Shown: positions 15,671 through 25,900 of the stretch, piece after piece
How positions within the stretch are numbered: position 1 is the first letter of the stretch
Layout of the letters: the number at the start of each line of letters is the position of its first letter
NCBI GenBank assembly: GCA_945883425.1
Contig: CAMCXM010000017.1
Span: 1-36,717, forward strand
Direction: 5' to 3'
Length of the DNA stretch: 36,717 nucleotides
Origin: Spirosoma fluviale
Lineage (GTDB): Bacteria; Bacteroidota; Bacteroidia; Cytophagales; Flexibacteraceae
The notes under the pieces: model-generated
Told to the model about the DNA's origin: nothing
What the model saw: the letters and a program-made list of their open reading frames with translations, nothing else
The model's database searches: none
Made by a program: the position numbers and the translations under genes

Positions 15671-18034
15671 ATGCTATCAATCCGACATCTTTTTCTGATT
15701 TTTATCGCCTTCCTGATTTCTTCAGAAACGAATGGTATTGGTAAAAAATCAGATAGATACTCTCTCTTTCGAGTCATATCTAAAAAGAGCAAGTCTGAAA
15801 GAAAGAAAAATGCCTCTCTGCCATTTATACTTGGAAATTCTGACGGTTCTCTCATTACCCTGAATGGTACAGCTGATTTTCCTCTTATTTTCGAAGGTTG
15901 CTATGTGATTGTTGGCCCCATTCGGATTGAAGGATGGGTTCGGTTTCTACCAGGCACCATAATTTCAGTAAACGGAGCCAATAAAATGATTCTTCACAAC
16001 ATGCCCTATTTCTCAATTTCTCCTTTTCAAAGTCTACCCTACAATTTCATATCTTTTGCTGAAAACAGCCATGTTTCCATCGAAAGCACATCCTTCCAAA
16101 GCTCCTGCGCTGGAATGTGGCAAGGTTTAATTGTTTCGCCGGGTTGTAGATTTACTATGAAAGGTTCAACTGTAAATGATGCCATTGCTGGCATTACCTG
16201 GGTAGGGACCAAAGCCTGCGGGGGAAGTGAAATGCATGAAAGTACCGTGCAGATTTCAAAGTCGAAATTCGGAAATAACCTCATTGGTATACTGGCTGAA
16301 AATCTCGCCGAGCCTCCTTTATGCCGGATCGACAGCAACTCTTTTGTAAATCAACGATGGGGGCTCAAACTTCCGTTCTACAACGATGACAGCCTTCGGT
16401 ACATACCTCTGTGTGGAATAGCCTTTCACCAGACGGACTACGACAGCACCAATTTTGGCAGCATGAGTCTGAAAAACAATGTATTTGAGGAAATGAAACT
16501 GGGTATAGCCGGATTAAGACCTACAATGCGGATTTTCCGGAACCATTTTAAAAATTGCCACAAAGCAGCCATGACAACGCATGATTTCCGGTTCAATGCA
16601 TCCACATTTGCCGAGCAATTATCGGAGCCATTGTATCTGGAAAACAATAACATTGAATTGCCCGACCACCGATGGTTTGAAACTAGACCGTTAGAGGGAT
16701 ATTCGCCATTAGAATTGGAGGCCGATCATTTCAGAATTTACAGACCAACTGCCAGCTTGAATCTGACAGGAGAACCGGATGTGTATGGCATTTACAGCAC
16801 TGCCCCACTTTCGGTACAGGGAACACCCGGCCAGGCATACATCCGCGGGTTTTCGGAAGAATTACCAGAAGCACTCCTTTCATTTCCACAATACAGAATA
16901 ACACCCAGGACAACTTTTGGGATTTTGTCTCAATTGCAAGATGCAGAATCGCTTACGGAATCAGGCTATTCTGCCGACAAATTAACGGTGAATGGATACC
17001 AGATCGACAGCGTAAAATATGGGGTGTATGGCTTTAAAATTCAATTGAATCATGGTTTGAATAGTGCACCAATCGAAATTGAAAACAACTGGTTCCGGTT
17101 GTGCGATACAGCGTTTGCATATAATAAATGGAACGTCAACACCAACTTGGCAACCGTGCCTTTGTTGGTGCGGGGAAACAAAGTAGATTCATGCCGGGTG
17201 GCGTTTAGTCTTGACCATCTGGGAAATGCATCTCCTACCAAGCTGACATTCAGCTGCAACGATCTGCGTTATGCCAAAAAAGAATCGAGCAACTACCCGC
17301 ATATTGGACTGTTGCTGAAAAGTGGGTTTCGCTTGCCTGAGGATGTAAATGGTGTTGGAAAAATTGGTGGTATTGGAGGAGGATCAAATGAAAACCCCAA
17401 CTCAAACGTCTGGCCTATTTTGAATCACCCCAATCGGGAACACAATCCATGCACTACAACTGATGATGCCGAAGGGTGCACCACCTGGGCAAGCCCTTCC
17501 AATTGGCTTTCCATCATCAATCAAACGGGTGAGAAAGTTGTTTACTACCGATACAAAAATGAGTTTCTGGGTGAAATATCACCAGCAGTAACACAAAGTA
17601 TCCAACTTAAACAGTTATCTTCATTTAAATGCTATACAGAGAACAATATACCAGTAGACTCAACCAATTATGTACAAGTTTGTTCCGCAGTAACGGATTT
17701 GGATGATCCGGTTTTTCCTGTCAGGCCAGGAGCTCCAGCCTTGACTTCCGTAAAACAGAAGATCAATGATTCCTTTTTCGGCAACCCGGTTCCCAATCCA
17801 GCCAGCGGGAACACCATTATTCAGTATCGGTTGCCGGAAGAATGGAGAGGATTGCCAACTTTGGAAATAGTTGAAGTCGGAACGGGCAAGGTAGTTGATT
17901 CGAAATCCATCTCACAACCATATGGCGAACTGGCTCTGGATGCCAGCCGTTTTCCATCGGGTGTGTATGTTTGCCGCATCCGCAACCATCAAGGTCTGAT
18001 ATGGAAATGGAGAAAACTGGTGGTGGTAAAATGA
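15671..18034 (+). CDS. Secreted T9SS type A protein, beta-helix-like
   Basis: 787 residues. The signal peptide MLSIRHLFLIFIAFLISSETNG is followed by a long region of short beta-strand repeats. Examples are ITLNGTADFPLIFEGCYVIVGPIRIEG, VSIESTSFQS, MTMKGSTVNDAIAGITW and SLKNNVFEEMKLGIAGL, which suggest a right-handed parallel beta-helix. The last about 85 residues form a T9SS type A sorting domain: GNPVPNPASGNTIIQYRLP, a middle strand LEIVEVGTGKVV, and FPSGVYVCRIR ending in KLVVVK. The C-terminal signal sends the protein through the type IX machine across the outer membrane, where it is trimmed and anchored or released. The cargo function is unknown; no catalytic motif was recognised. The stop overlaps the next gene by ATGA (18031-18034). 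Confidence 0.85.
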   Translation: MLSIRHLFLIFIAFLISSETNGIGKKSDRYSLFRVISKKSKSERKKNASLPFILGNSDGSLITLNGTADFPLIFEGCYVIVGPIRIEGWVRFLPGTIISVNGANKMILHNMPYFSISPFQSLPYNFISFAENSHVSIESTSFQSSCAGMWQGLIVSPGCRFTMKGSTVNDAIAGITWVGTKACGGSEMHESTVQISKSKFGNNLIGILAENLAEPPLCRIDSNSFVNQRWGLKLPFYNDDSLRYIPLCGIAFHQTDYDSTNFGSMSLKNNVFEEMKLGIAGLRPTMRIFRNHFKNCHKAAMTTHDFRFNASTFAEQLSEPLYLENNNIELPDHRWFETRPLEGYSPLELEADHFRIYRPTASLNLTGEPDVYGIYSTAPLSVQGTPGQAYIRGFSEELPEALLSFPQYRITPRTTFGILSQLQDAESLTESGYSADKLTVNGYQIDSVKYGVYGFKIQLNHGLNSAPIEIENNWFRLCDTAFAYNKWNVNTNLATVPLLVRGNKVDSCRVAFSLDHLGNASPTKLTFSCNDLRYAKKESSNYPHIGLLLKSGFRLPEDVNGVGKIGGIGGGSNENPNSNVWPILNHPNREHNPCTTTDDAEGCTTWASPSNWLSIINQTGEKVVYYRYKNEFLGEISPAVTQSIQLKQLSSFKCYTENNIPVDSTNYVQVCSAVTDLDDPVFPVRPGAPALTSVKQKINDSFFGNPVPNPASGNTIIQYRLPEEWRGLPTLEIVEVGTGKVVDSKSISQPYGELALDASRFPSGVYVCRIRNHQGLIWKWRKLVVVK

Positions 18035-19485
18035 GGACCCTGAAAATTAGAATTGCGTTAATCATGTGGCTGGGATTATTGTACATTTCCAGCCATATGG
18101 TGACAGCCCAACAAGTCATTTGGGAAAAATATTTGCCTGCCTATGCTGGCGGTACAGTTGTATCAATTTCCAAAGCTGAAAACGGAGGTTACTGTTTTAC
18201 AGGCTATTCAAACAAAGAGTATATCTATTGGAATACAAATGTTTATCCCAGAGTTTATTTTGGCAAAATCGATGAAAACGGTGATACCCTCTTTATCCGT
18301 CCCACGAATATCTATTCACAGGAAGTAACCATGGTAAAAGGCCGGTTCCAGACCTTTTATGTGATTGCCCAAAGAGGAGCACAATGGCCATCAGCCCTTT
18401 CCATTCAACAGTTTACTGAAGATGGTTTTCTGCTTTCCAACACTGAATTACCAGGCTACTTTACATATCCTTATGATGCAACAGTTGACATAAACGGAAA
18501 CATTCTCATTGCCGGTGAAATAAAACCAACCCCCAACACCTGGCAAATGGGTTTGCTTAAACTCGACCCCATGGGCAATTTTAAATTTCATGTGGGTTAT
18601 TATCCGTCTGGGTTTACGGGCGTTAGCACAGCACAATCAGTGGAAAACATGAGAGGCGGAGACCGATATTTTTTATCAGGCACAAGGGGCAGCTATATCT
18701 CTTCCTATGAAATAGATACAAATGGGGTTGAAATTTCACATCACGATTGGTACCGGAATAAACCACACGTAGCCTACTTTTATGGACGTGCCGGTCAAAG
18801 CTCTGATTCAACATTAATGGTAAGGGGAAACTACTATGTCAACGATGTTGGATTTATTGGACTTTCTAAACATAAGTGGAATGGAGATACCGTCTGGTCA
18901 ACAGTAAATAAATATGGCATGAATAATAATTTCAAATGCTTATCAGACGGAAGTTTCATTGGTATATTTGATTCATTAGCAGTTGGTGAATTCTATCCGA
19001 ATAGCTATTTCAGGAAATACAACAAAAACAATCAACTGATTTTCAGCGTGCCATTTGCTATACAATCTAGCGGAAACGGTGGCCGAACTTTTGAATCATT
19101 TGATTCCGATGATTCTGGCAATGCGGTAATTGCAGGTAGTTATGGTTCATCTTCTGTATCTGTCTGCTTCAACTTCATCAAAATCGCCAATGTCGGCCGG
19201 GAGTTTGATCCGCTGGTGGATACGATCAACACATCAGTGAAGCCCCACAAAAAAGAAGCCCGGCTCAGCTATGCCATTCCCAATCCCACGACGGGTATTT
19301 TTCATGTGGCGGGGATGGGCACCGGCCTTTTTACGCTCCTGGATCCACAGGGAAAAATTCTGTACTCCACACAAAAATCAGGCGGAGAGCCTTTCGATAT
19401 TTCGCTCTATCCGCCAGGTATTTATACCTATACCCTCGAAACGGCCTCCAGTTTTACCAGCGGCCGTGTGCTGAAAGAGAAATAA
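18031..19485 (+). CDS. Secreted T9SS type A protein, beta-propeller-like
   Basis: 484 residues from the ATG at 18031, which overlaps the preceding stop by four bases. The frame extends further upstream to 17971, but only this start gives a clean signal peptide (ALIMWLGLLYISSHMVTAQ). The mature part has repeated strands such as NGGYCFTGYSNKEY, GKIDENGDTLFIRP and LDPMGNFKFHVGYYPSG, as in propeller-like secreted proteins of Bacteroidota that narrate measured values. The C-terminal about 75 residues are a T9SS type A domain: YAIPNPTTGIFHVAGMG, FTLLDPQGKILYS, and YPPGIYTYTLET ending GRVLKEK. It shares an operon with the preceding T9SS protein. The biological role is unknown. No terminator is obvious after it. 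Confidence 0.85.
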   Translation: MRTLKIRIALIMWLGLLYISSHMVTAQQVIWEKYLPAYAGGTVVSISKAENGGYCFTGYSNKEYIYWNTNVYPRVYFGKIDENGDTLFIRPTNIYSQEVTMVKGRFQTFYVIAQRGAQWPSALSIQQFTEDGFLLSNTELPGYFTYPYDATVDINGNILIAGEIKPTPNTWQMGLLKLDPMGNFKFHVGYYPSGFTGVSTAQSVENMRGGDRYFLSGTRGSYISSYEIDTNGVEISHHDWYRNKPHVAYFYGRAGQSSDSTLMVRGNYYVNDVGFIGLSKHKWNGDTVWSTVNKYGMNNNFKCLSDGSFIGIFDSLAVGEFYPNSYFRKYNKNNQLIFSVPFAIQSSGNGGRTFESFDSDDSGNAVIAGSYGSSSVSVCFNFIKIANVGREFDPLVDTINTSVKPHKKEARLSYAIPNPTTGIFHVAGMGTGLFTLLDPQGKILYSTQKSGGEPFDISLYPPGIYTYTLETASSFTSGRVLKEK

Positions 19486-19599
19486 TGTCTGGGTGAAAAC
19501 TTTGTGTCTTTTTTCGGGATTTTTAAGTTAATCCGATGACAAGAATGCCAGAATCTCTGTTCCACAAAAATGATACAGGAAATTATGGCGCAGACCTGT

Positions 19600-19621
19600 A
19601 AAAAAACCGCCTTTTGAGCGG
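19600..19621 (-). terminator. Rho-independent terminator after hemE-ribF
   Basis: On the minus strand CCGCT (19621-19617), loop CAAAA and GGCGG (19611-19607) form a 5-bp stem with one G-U pair, immediately followed by seven T. It begins ten bases after the ribF stop codon. The stem is short but the T tract is good. Confidence 0.65.
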
Positions 19622-19630
19622 ATCCAATTT

Positions 19631-20563
19631 TTATCCTTTCGCCAGAATCATCCGGCTTAGTTTTTCATCGAGTGTCAATTGTTCTTTCAAAGCATCGAGT
19701 CCGACAAATTTCATTTCCTCGCGGATCGGGCTCACAAACTCAAGCGTCAGAGTCTTTCCGTACAGATCTCCCTCAAAGTCAAACAAGTGAGATTCTATTT
19801 TATGATGGAGACCGTCGACTGTCGGACGGAATCCTATGTTGGTCATCGATCCAAACTTCTGCCCGTCGACTATTGCCCAGGTTGCATACACGCCGTCTGC
19901 CGGCACGAGCTTACTGGTTTCGGAAACATCGAGATTGGCTGTGGGGAAACCGAGTTGCCGTCCCCGTTGATCGCCCTTTACGACAGTACCGCAAATCGAA
20001 TAGTTCCGTCCTAAAAACTGAGCAGCTGTTTCGATGAGTTGATGCTGGAGAGAATACCGGATTTTGGTGGAACTGATGGCGATGTCTTCAATCTCTTGTT
20101 TTCCGATTTCAACTACATCAAATCCCAGTTCCTTGCCAACCTCTTTCAGGTAACCCACGTTTCCCAAACGGTTCAACCCAAACCGGTGGTCATAACCGAT
20201 GATGATTTTGCGGGTGTGAAGTTTTTCGGACAGGATTTCTTTGACAAACTTCTCATGGCTGATTCTGGAAAAGGCATAGTTAAATGGAATCACCAGCATA
20301 TAATCGATTCCCTGCCGGGCTACGATTTCGGCCTTTTCTTCCAGGGTTGTCAAAATTCGCAACCGGTCTCCTTTTTCCGGCAACACATGGCGGGGATGAG
20401 GCCAATAGGTTAACAGAACTGAAGGCAGTCCCATTTCCTTCGCTTCGTTCACCACTTGTTTCAAAATGCGTTGATGGCCCATATGGACACCATCGAACAT
20501 TCCGTCCGTTACAACAGAGCCGGAAAGAGCAGGAATTTCATTGAGGTCGTGAATCAGCTTCAT
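19631..20563 (-). CDS. ribF: Bifunctional riboflavin kinase / FAD synthetase
   Basis: 310 residues, normal length. The N-terminal half is the FAD synthetase (nucleotidyltransferase) domain with [11 protein letters not shown] (residues 21-31, HxGH motif), a central [13 protein letters not shown] and the ISSTKIR motif (163-169). The C-terminal half is the flavokinase domain with [15 protein letters not shown] (196-210), the PTAN motif that binds magnesium-ATP, then NIGFRPTV and [14 protein letters not shown]. It turns riboflavin into FMN and then FAD in the cytosol. Its ATG overlaps the hemE stop as ATGA, so it is translated from the hemE mRNA. A terminator follows at 19600-19621. The residue before GMFDG is an aspartate where isoleucine is more usual, but the HxGH motif is intact. 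Confidence 0.95.
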   Translation of the reverse strand: MKLIHDLNEIPALSGSVVTDGMFDGVHMGHQRILKQVVNEAKEMGLPSVLLTYWPHPRHVLPEKGDRLRILTTLEEKAEIVARQGIDYMLVIPFNYAFSRISHEKFVKEILSEKLHTRKIIIGYDHRFGLNRLGNVGYLKEVGKELGFDVVEIGKQEIEDIAISSTKIRYSLQHQLIETAAQFLGRNYSICGTVVKGDQRGRQLGFPTANLDVSETSKLVPADGVYATWAIVDGQKFGSMTNIGFRPTVDGLHHKIESHLFDFEGDLYGKTLTLEFVSPIREEMKFVGLDALKEQLTLDEKLSRMILAKG

Positions 20564-21600
20564 TCACCCAAACTGGAAATATCAAACGACTGAACCGTTT
20601 CCACAAAATGCTTCACTTTCATCGGGTCGGTATCCGGATATACGCCGTGTCCGAGATTGGCAATGTATCGTTGAGAACCAAAAGCCTTGATCATGGCTTT
20701 GGTTTCTTTGGCAATAAAATCGTGGCTTCCGTACAAAACACAAGGGTCCAGATTTCCCTGCAATGTTTTGTTTCCGACCAATGCTCTGCTTTCCTGCGGA
20801 TCCATGTTCCAGTCGGTTCCGATAACCTGACAGTTCAACGATGCCATACTTTTACGGGCATAGAATGCGCCTTTACCAAATAAAGTAACCGGCACATCAT
20901 TGATGGCATCGGCAATTTGTTTCATGTAGGGAATCGAAAATTCCTCATACGCTTGTGGAGATAAGATTCCGGCCCAGGAGTCAAATACCTGCACCAGATC
21001 GGCACCGGCGGCGACCTGTCCTTTTAAATAGTCGATGGTGGAATCCGTAATTTTCTGAAGAAGCATATGAGCGGCTTGCGGTTCAGAAAACAGGAGTTTT
21101 TTCGATTTACTGAATGTTTTGGATCCTCCTCCTTCGACCATGTAACAAAGCATGGTGAACGGTGCACCGGCAAATCCAATCAGAGGAACCCGTCCGTCCA
21201 ATGCTTTCTTGGTGATGCGGATAGCTTCGATGGTATACTGAAAATCGTTTTCAGCGGTACCGATGCGAAGCTTTTTGATGTCGTCAATCGTCTCGATGGT
21301 TTTGGGAAAGAATGGCCCTCTCTTTTCTTCCATTTCGTATGTGAGTCCCATTCCTTCGGCCACAACCAGAATATCGGAAAAGATGATGGCGGCATCCACA
21401 CCCAGAATATCAACAGGTTGAATGGTTACTTCTGCGGCTCTATCCGGCGTTTCGACCAGTTCTTTAAACCCAGAAAGTGAAGCTCTTACCGCTCTGTATT
21501 CCGGAAGAATTCTGCCTGCCTGTCGCATCAACCAGACCGGCACTCTTTCGGTCTTCTCCCCCCTCGCTGCTCTCAGAAGCAGATCGTTTTTTAGCATCAT
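20560..21600 (-). CDS. hemE: Uroporphyrinogen decarboxylase
   Basis: 346 residues, full length. [18 protein letters not shown] (R26 and R30 bind substrate carboxylates), [16 protein letters not shown] (catalytic D76) and the later FGKGAF/NLDP and [10 protein letters not shown] segments are all diagnostic. The enzyme removes the four acetate carboxyls of uroporphyrinogen III to give coproporphyrinogen III in haem synthesis. It is the first gene of a two-gene unit with ribF. A -7 box TAGTTTTG lies only four bases before the ATG, and two ATG codons lie side by side at the start (21595-21600), so the mRNA may be leaderless or start at the first ATG. The gene is divergent from the SRPBCC gene at 21783. 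Confidence 0.97.
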   Translation of the reverse strand: MMLKNDLLLRAARGEKTERVPVWLMRQAGRILPEYRAVRASLSGFKELVETPDRAAEVTIQPVDILGVDAAIIFSDILVVAEGMGLTYEMEEKRGPFFPKTIETIDDIKKLRIGTAENDFQYTIEAIRITKKALDGRVPLIGFAGAPFTMLCYMVEGGGSKTFSKSKKLLFSEPQAAHMLLQKITDSTIDYLKGQVAAGADLVQVFDSWAGILSPQAYEEFSIPYMKQIADAINDVPVTLFGKGAFYARKSMASLNCQVIGTDWNMDPQESRALVGNKTLQGNLDPCVLYGSHDFIAKETKAMIKAFGSQRYIANLGHGVYPDTDPMKVKHFVETVQSFDISSLGE

Positions 21601-21604
21601 GGCA

Positions 21605-21612
21605 CAAAACTA
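21605..21612 (-). promoter_or_regulatory. -7 promoter box of hemE, four bases before the start codon
   Basis: The minus strand reads TAGTTTTG, the same octamer as at the SRP RNA promoter, followed by TGCC and then ATGATG. At the SRP-RNA spacing, transcription would start at or next to the first A of the hemE ATG. Confidence 0.6.
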
Positions 21613-21782
21613 ATGCTTGTTCGCAAAAGGTCGGTTTTCAACTGAAAAAACCACCAGACAAGAAAGGGTAACTGTGAATAGAGATTCTGAAAAATGAAAT
21701 CTTTCGAATTGACAATCAATCTATTTTGCTGGAACCGAAAAAAAAATTTCCTTTGGATTCACACATACAAACCAACCAAAAA

Positions 21783-22787
21783 ATGAAAACAATACTAAGC
21801 ATCGCAAAAATCCTGTTTGGAGTCGTCCTGTTGATTCTGGTGATCACGTTTTTCCTGCCATCCAAAGTACACGTGGAGCGGACAGCCCTGATAAAATCCT
21901 CTCCGGAAACAGCCTATCAACTGATTAATAATCTGGAAGAATGGAACCAATGGTCACCCTGGCATCGGTTGGATCCTAACATGAAAATTACCTATAGCCC
22001 CTCGAAAGAAGGAAAAGGTTCATTTTATGAGTGGACCTCCGAACACGATCAGGTGGGCAATGGCAAAATGACAATTGCAGAAACCAAACCCGTGGAGTAC
22101 ATCAAAACGGAAATGAATTTCATGGAAAATGGAGTGGCAACCGGCGAGTTTTTCCTTCGCCCGGTAGAAGGCGGAACGGAAGTGAAGTGGACCATGGATT
22201 CCGATATGGGCATGAACCCGATCGGTAAATTGATGGGCCTTTTTATGGAAAAATGGGTTGGTGGCGATTATGAGAGAGGGCTTCATTACCTGGATTCTGT
22301 TTCTCAACTTCAAAAACCCGCTGCCACCAAAATGGAGCTGGAGATGGGTCGGGTAGAAAGTTTAAAATTGATGCTTGTTAAAGGAACGGCCACAGAAGCC
22401 GAGGTTGGAAAGACACTGGAAGGTATTTTCGGCAGACTGGGAGAACTGGCTGTGAAAGAAGGCATCGCTATTACCGGAGTTCCAGTGGCTATTTATGAAG
22501 ATCCGTCAAACGGAACCTACGCATTTGAGGCAGGATTTCCAATCAGCAGCAAGCCCTCCAAAGCCCTGCCGGCGGACGTCATTTACATGGAAACACCCGC
22601 CAGTGAAGCCGCGATTTGCCATTTCAAGGGTAATCCAAAAAGCACTCCGGAAGCCTATCAGAAAATGATTGGTTTGATAAAAGAGAAAGGAAAAACAATG
22701 GCAGCCAGTCCGATGGAAAAATATCTTTCCGATGGCGATGAAAATTCAGCAGACATGGAGATCGATATTATCTGGCCGGTCCAATAA
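21783..22787 (+). CDS. Membrane-anchored SRPBCC / GyrI-like ligand-binding protein
   Basis: 334 residues from the ATG at 21783. An ATG 57 bases upstream gives a lysine-rich extension before the membrane helix and is less likely. The N-terminal segment ILFGVVLLILVITFFLP anchors the protein in the inner membrane. The next about 140 residues form an SRPBCC/polyketide-cyclase-like fold (HVERTALIKSSPETAYQLINNLEEWNQWSPW, YEWTSEHDQVGNGKM, GTEVKWTMDSDMG). The C-terminal about 150 residues resemble the GyrI-like effector-binding domain of AraC/MerR-type regulators (GIAITGVPVAIYEDPSNGTYAFEAGFP, DIIWPV). Such fusions are frequent in Bacteroidota and probably bind a small hydrophobic molecule. There is no DNA-binding domain. 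A strong terminator follows. Confidence 0.8.
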   Translation: MKTILSIAKILFGVVLLILVITFFLPSKVHVERTALIKSSPETAYQLINNLEEWNQWSPWHRLDPNMKITYSPSKEGKGSFYEWTSEHDQVGNGKMTIAETKPVEYIKTEMNFMENGVATGEFFLRPVEGGTEVKWTMDSDMGMNPIGKLMGLFMEKWVGGDYERGLHYLDSVSQLQKPAATKMELEMGRVESLKLMLVKGTATEAEVGKTLEGIFGRLGELAVKEGIAITGVPVAIYEDPSNGTYAFEAGFPISSKPSKALPADVIYMETPASEAAICHFKGNPKSTPEAYQKMIGLIKEKGKTMAASPMEKYLSDGDENSADMEIDIIWPVQ

Positions 22788-22806
22788 GAAAAAAACAAAT
22801 GAGAAG

Positions 22807-22838
22807 AAAAGCCCGTTTTATAGACGGGCTTTTTTTAT
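22807..22838 (+). terminator. Rho-independent terminator after the SRPBCC/GyrI-like gene
   Basis: GCCCGT (22811-22816), a 7-base loop and ACGGGC (22824-22829) are followed by a T run. An A-rich stretch precedes the stem, so it could work in both directions. It lies 20 bases after the stop codon and separates this gene from the T9SS type B gene. Confidence 0.85.
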
Positions 22839-22917
22839 TTCCTTTTTTGACAAGAATGGTTCTTCTTGTAACCCACTTTTCTTTTTTACTGAAACAATCT
22901 CCAACCAGACCGGCATT

Positions 22918-25900
22918 ATGTTGAAACGTGTACTGATTGCTCTAACGATACTGATTCTTTTCGCATGCCCTTCGGTGTTCGGGCAGCTCGAATTCATTGA
23001 AAATAAAGGCCAGTGGCCGGTTTCATATGGATTGAAAGCGAAACTCACACATGGCGAATTCTGGCTTTCCGGCAACAAAGCGGCATTTGTGTTAACTGAT
23101 TTCGGTGCCGCTGCTTCAGACCCTAAAAAGCATGCGCATGCAAATCCCGAAAACGCCCGCAATCATTTCTACACCATGGAATTTGTGGGTGCGTCAAAAC
23201 AGGTTTCTCTTTCAGGTGAATCCCGAAAGGATCACTACCATAATTACTATTTATCAAAAAACCCGAATGACTGGCATTCGCATGTTTCTTTATTTGAAAT
23301 GGCCCGTCATCAGAATCTGTATCCGGGCATTGATCTGGTTTGGAACGACGAAAAAGGAAACCTGAAATACCAGTTTGAACTGAAGAAAGGCGCAAATCCA
23401 TCCAGCATTTCAATTGAGTACAAGGGTTTGGATAAAATCAGTCTGATCAAAGGAAATCTGATACTGAAAACCAGCATCGGTACCATCACCGAAAAAAAGC
23501 CTGTCGCCTGGCAGGAAATCAACGGCCGCAAAGTTCCGGTTGCCTGCCAGTTTGAAATACAGAACGGCAATAAAGTTGGGTTTCGTTTTCCTCAGGGGTA
23601 CAATTCAAATGCCCCACTGGTAATTGACCCCGTACTGGTGTTTTCCAGCTTTTCCGGTTCACGAAGCGACAACTGGGGAATGACGGCTACCTATGGCGAA
23701 AACGGAACGGCATATGCAGGCGGCATTTGTTTGGGTACGAAATTCCCAACTACACCCGGGGCCTTTTCCTCCAGTTTTTCAGGGGACAGTACCGGAATCA
23801 ATATCTACTCCACATATGACATCAGCATTCTGAAATTCAGTGGAAACGGAAACCAGTTGTTATATGCCACCTATCTGGGAGGAAGTGAAGCGGACTCTCC
23901 CTCTTCGATGGTGGTTGATAAAGATAACAATCTGGTTATACTTGGTGCTACAGGCTCAAACGACTTTCCAACCACATCGGGTGCCTATGATGAAAGTTTC
24001 AATGGAGGCCAGAGTGTATCGCCATACGGCCCCGGAGAAGGAGTCGTTCGCTTCCGTACAGGTTCCGATATCGTGATTTCTAAATTTTCTACGGACGGTA
24101 CCCAATTGGTTGGATCCACATTTTTAGGGGGGGCTTTGAACGATGGCATCATCACGTTATCAGCCCAGGGCAACAGTGCACTGGTTAAAAACTATGGTGA
24201 CGCCTTCCGAAGCGAAATTGCGGTGGACACGGCTGGCCGGATCTACATTGCCTCACATACAGAAAGTACTAATTTTCCGGTTGCTCAGGCAATTCAAAGC
24301 ACAAAATCTGCCAGCTTCGATGGCATTTGTGCCCGATTCAGCGCTTCACTTTCCAATCTGGAATTCAGCACCTTTCTGGGTGGAAACGGAGACGATGGAG
24401 CGTACTCTCTTCAGGTAAGCAACGAAGGAAAAATATTCGTCAGCGGAGGCACAACCAGCACAAATTTCAGGACTTCCACCGGCACCATCAAACCCACTTT
24501 TGGAGGAAATGTGGATGGATTCGTTTGTTCCTTCACTCCGGGTTTGGGAGTTGCCGGTTACCGGGGAACCTACATTGGAACCACCGATTACGATCAGGCC
24601 TATTTCGTTCAGCGGGATATCAAAGGAAACGTTTATTTGTTTGGTCAGACACTGGGAAATTATCCGGTTACAGCGAATGTTTATTCCAACCCAAACAGCA
24701 GCCAGTTCATCCATAGTCTTACTGCCAATCTCGACACCACCCGCTTTTCCACCGTTTTCGGAACCGGGGCCTTATTGACCAATATTTCTCCTACGGCTTT
24801 TCTGGTGGACGATTGCGGACAAATCTATTGTTCCGGCTGGGGCGGAAGCACAAACAATGTCCCTGGTTATGTAAATGGATTCACTACCAACATGCCAACC
24901 ACACCAGGAGCCTACAGCCGTAACTCAGACGGTTCGGATTTTTACATTATGGTTCTGGCGAAAAATGCACAATCGCTGAGCTTTGCTACGTATTTCGGTG
25001 ATACCACCAACAACGGAAACGGCGACCATGTAGACGGAGGAACCAGCCGTTTCGATAAAAGAGGAATCGTGTATCAGTCTGTTTGTGCCGGTTGCGGTGG
25101 ACAGTCCAGTTTCCCTACAACCCCGGGTGTTGTTTCAAACACCAATCGTTCGAATAGTTGCAACAATGCCTTATTCAAATACGACTTCTCCTTGCTGAAA
25201 GCAAAATACCAGCCTTCCACATTGCAGGGGTGTGCACCTTTGGCGGTTGATTTCAATTCGGAATCCGTCTTTGCCACCAGCTACCAATGGGATTTTCAGG
25301 ACGGTCCAGTCGTGACCACAAATTTTGATACCATTCAGCATGTGTTCGATTCGGCCGGAACCTATCAGGTAAAACTGGTGGCCATCAATCCGGAAGCCTG
25401 CCCCGGAGCCGATTCAATCACACGAACCATCCTTGTTCAGGATGTTCCTGCCTTTGCAGGCGACAGTGTCAGTTTTTGTTCGTTGCAGGATACCATTTCA
25501 CTTCCAACGCTTCCGGCTGGTAATTTTTCCTGGAACTGGACACCCACGCAGTTTCTAAGCAACAGCCAGACCGCCAATGTTACCGTGCAGGCACCAACTC
25601 AGACAACGGTTTATACGGCATCCGTAACATCTTCATTGGGTTGCAGAAAAGAAGCGAAGTTCAAAATATCAAATGGAATTTTGAAAGCGAAAGCCGAAGC
25701 CGATACGCTGAAAGGGTGCAAACCTTTGACCATAAATTTTCAATCAGGGAGTTTCCAGGCGAAGCAGATCAGCTGGTTTTTTGGCGACGGAGATTCCACC
25801 ATCAACCTGACGCCCGACAGTATTCAATCGCATACATTTCAGAACGCCGGTTTTTATAAAGTCCGGTTGAAAGCAGAAAACGACACCACCTGTGAAAAGC

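Noticed and set aside
22732-22917. N-terminal extension of the giant T9SS type B gene
   Set aside because: It would run through the stop of the SRPBCC gene and a rho-independent terminator and would bury the signal peptide.
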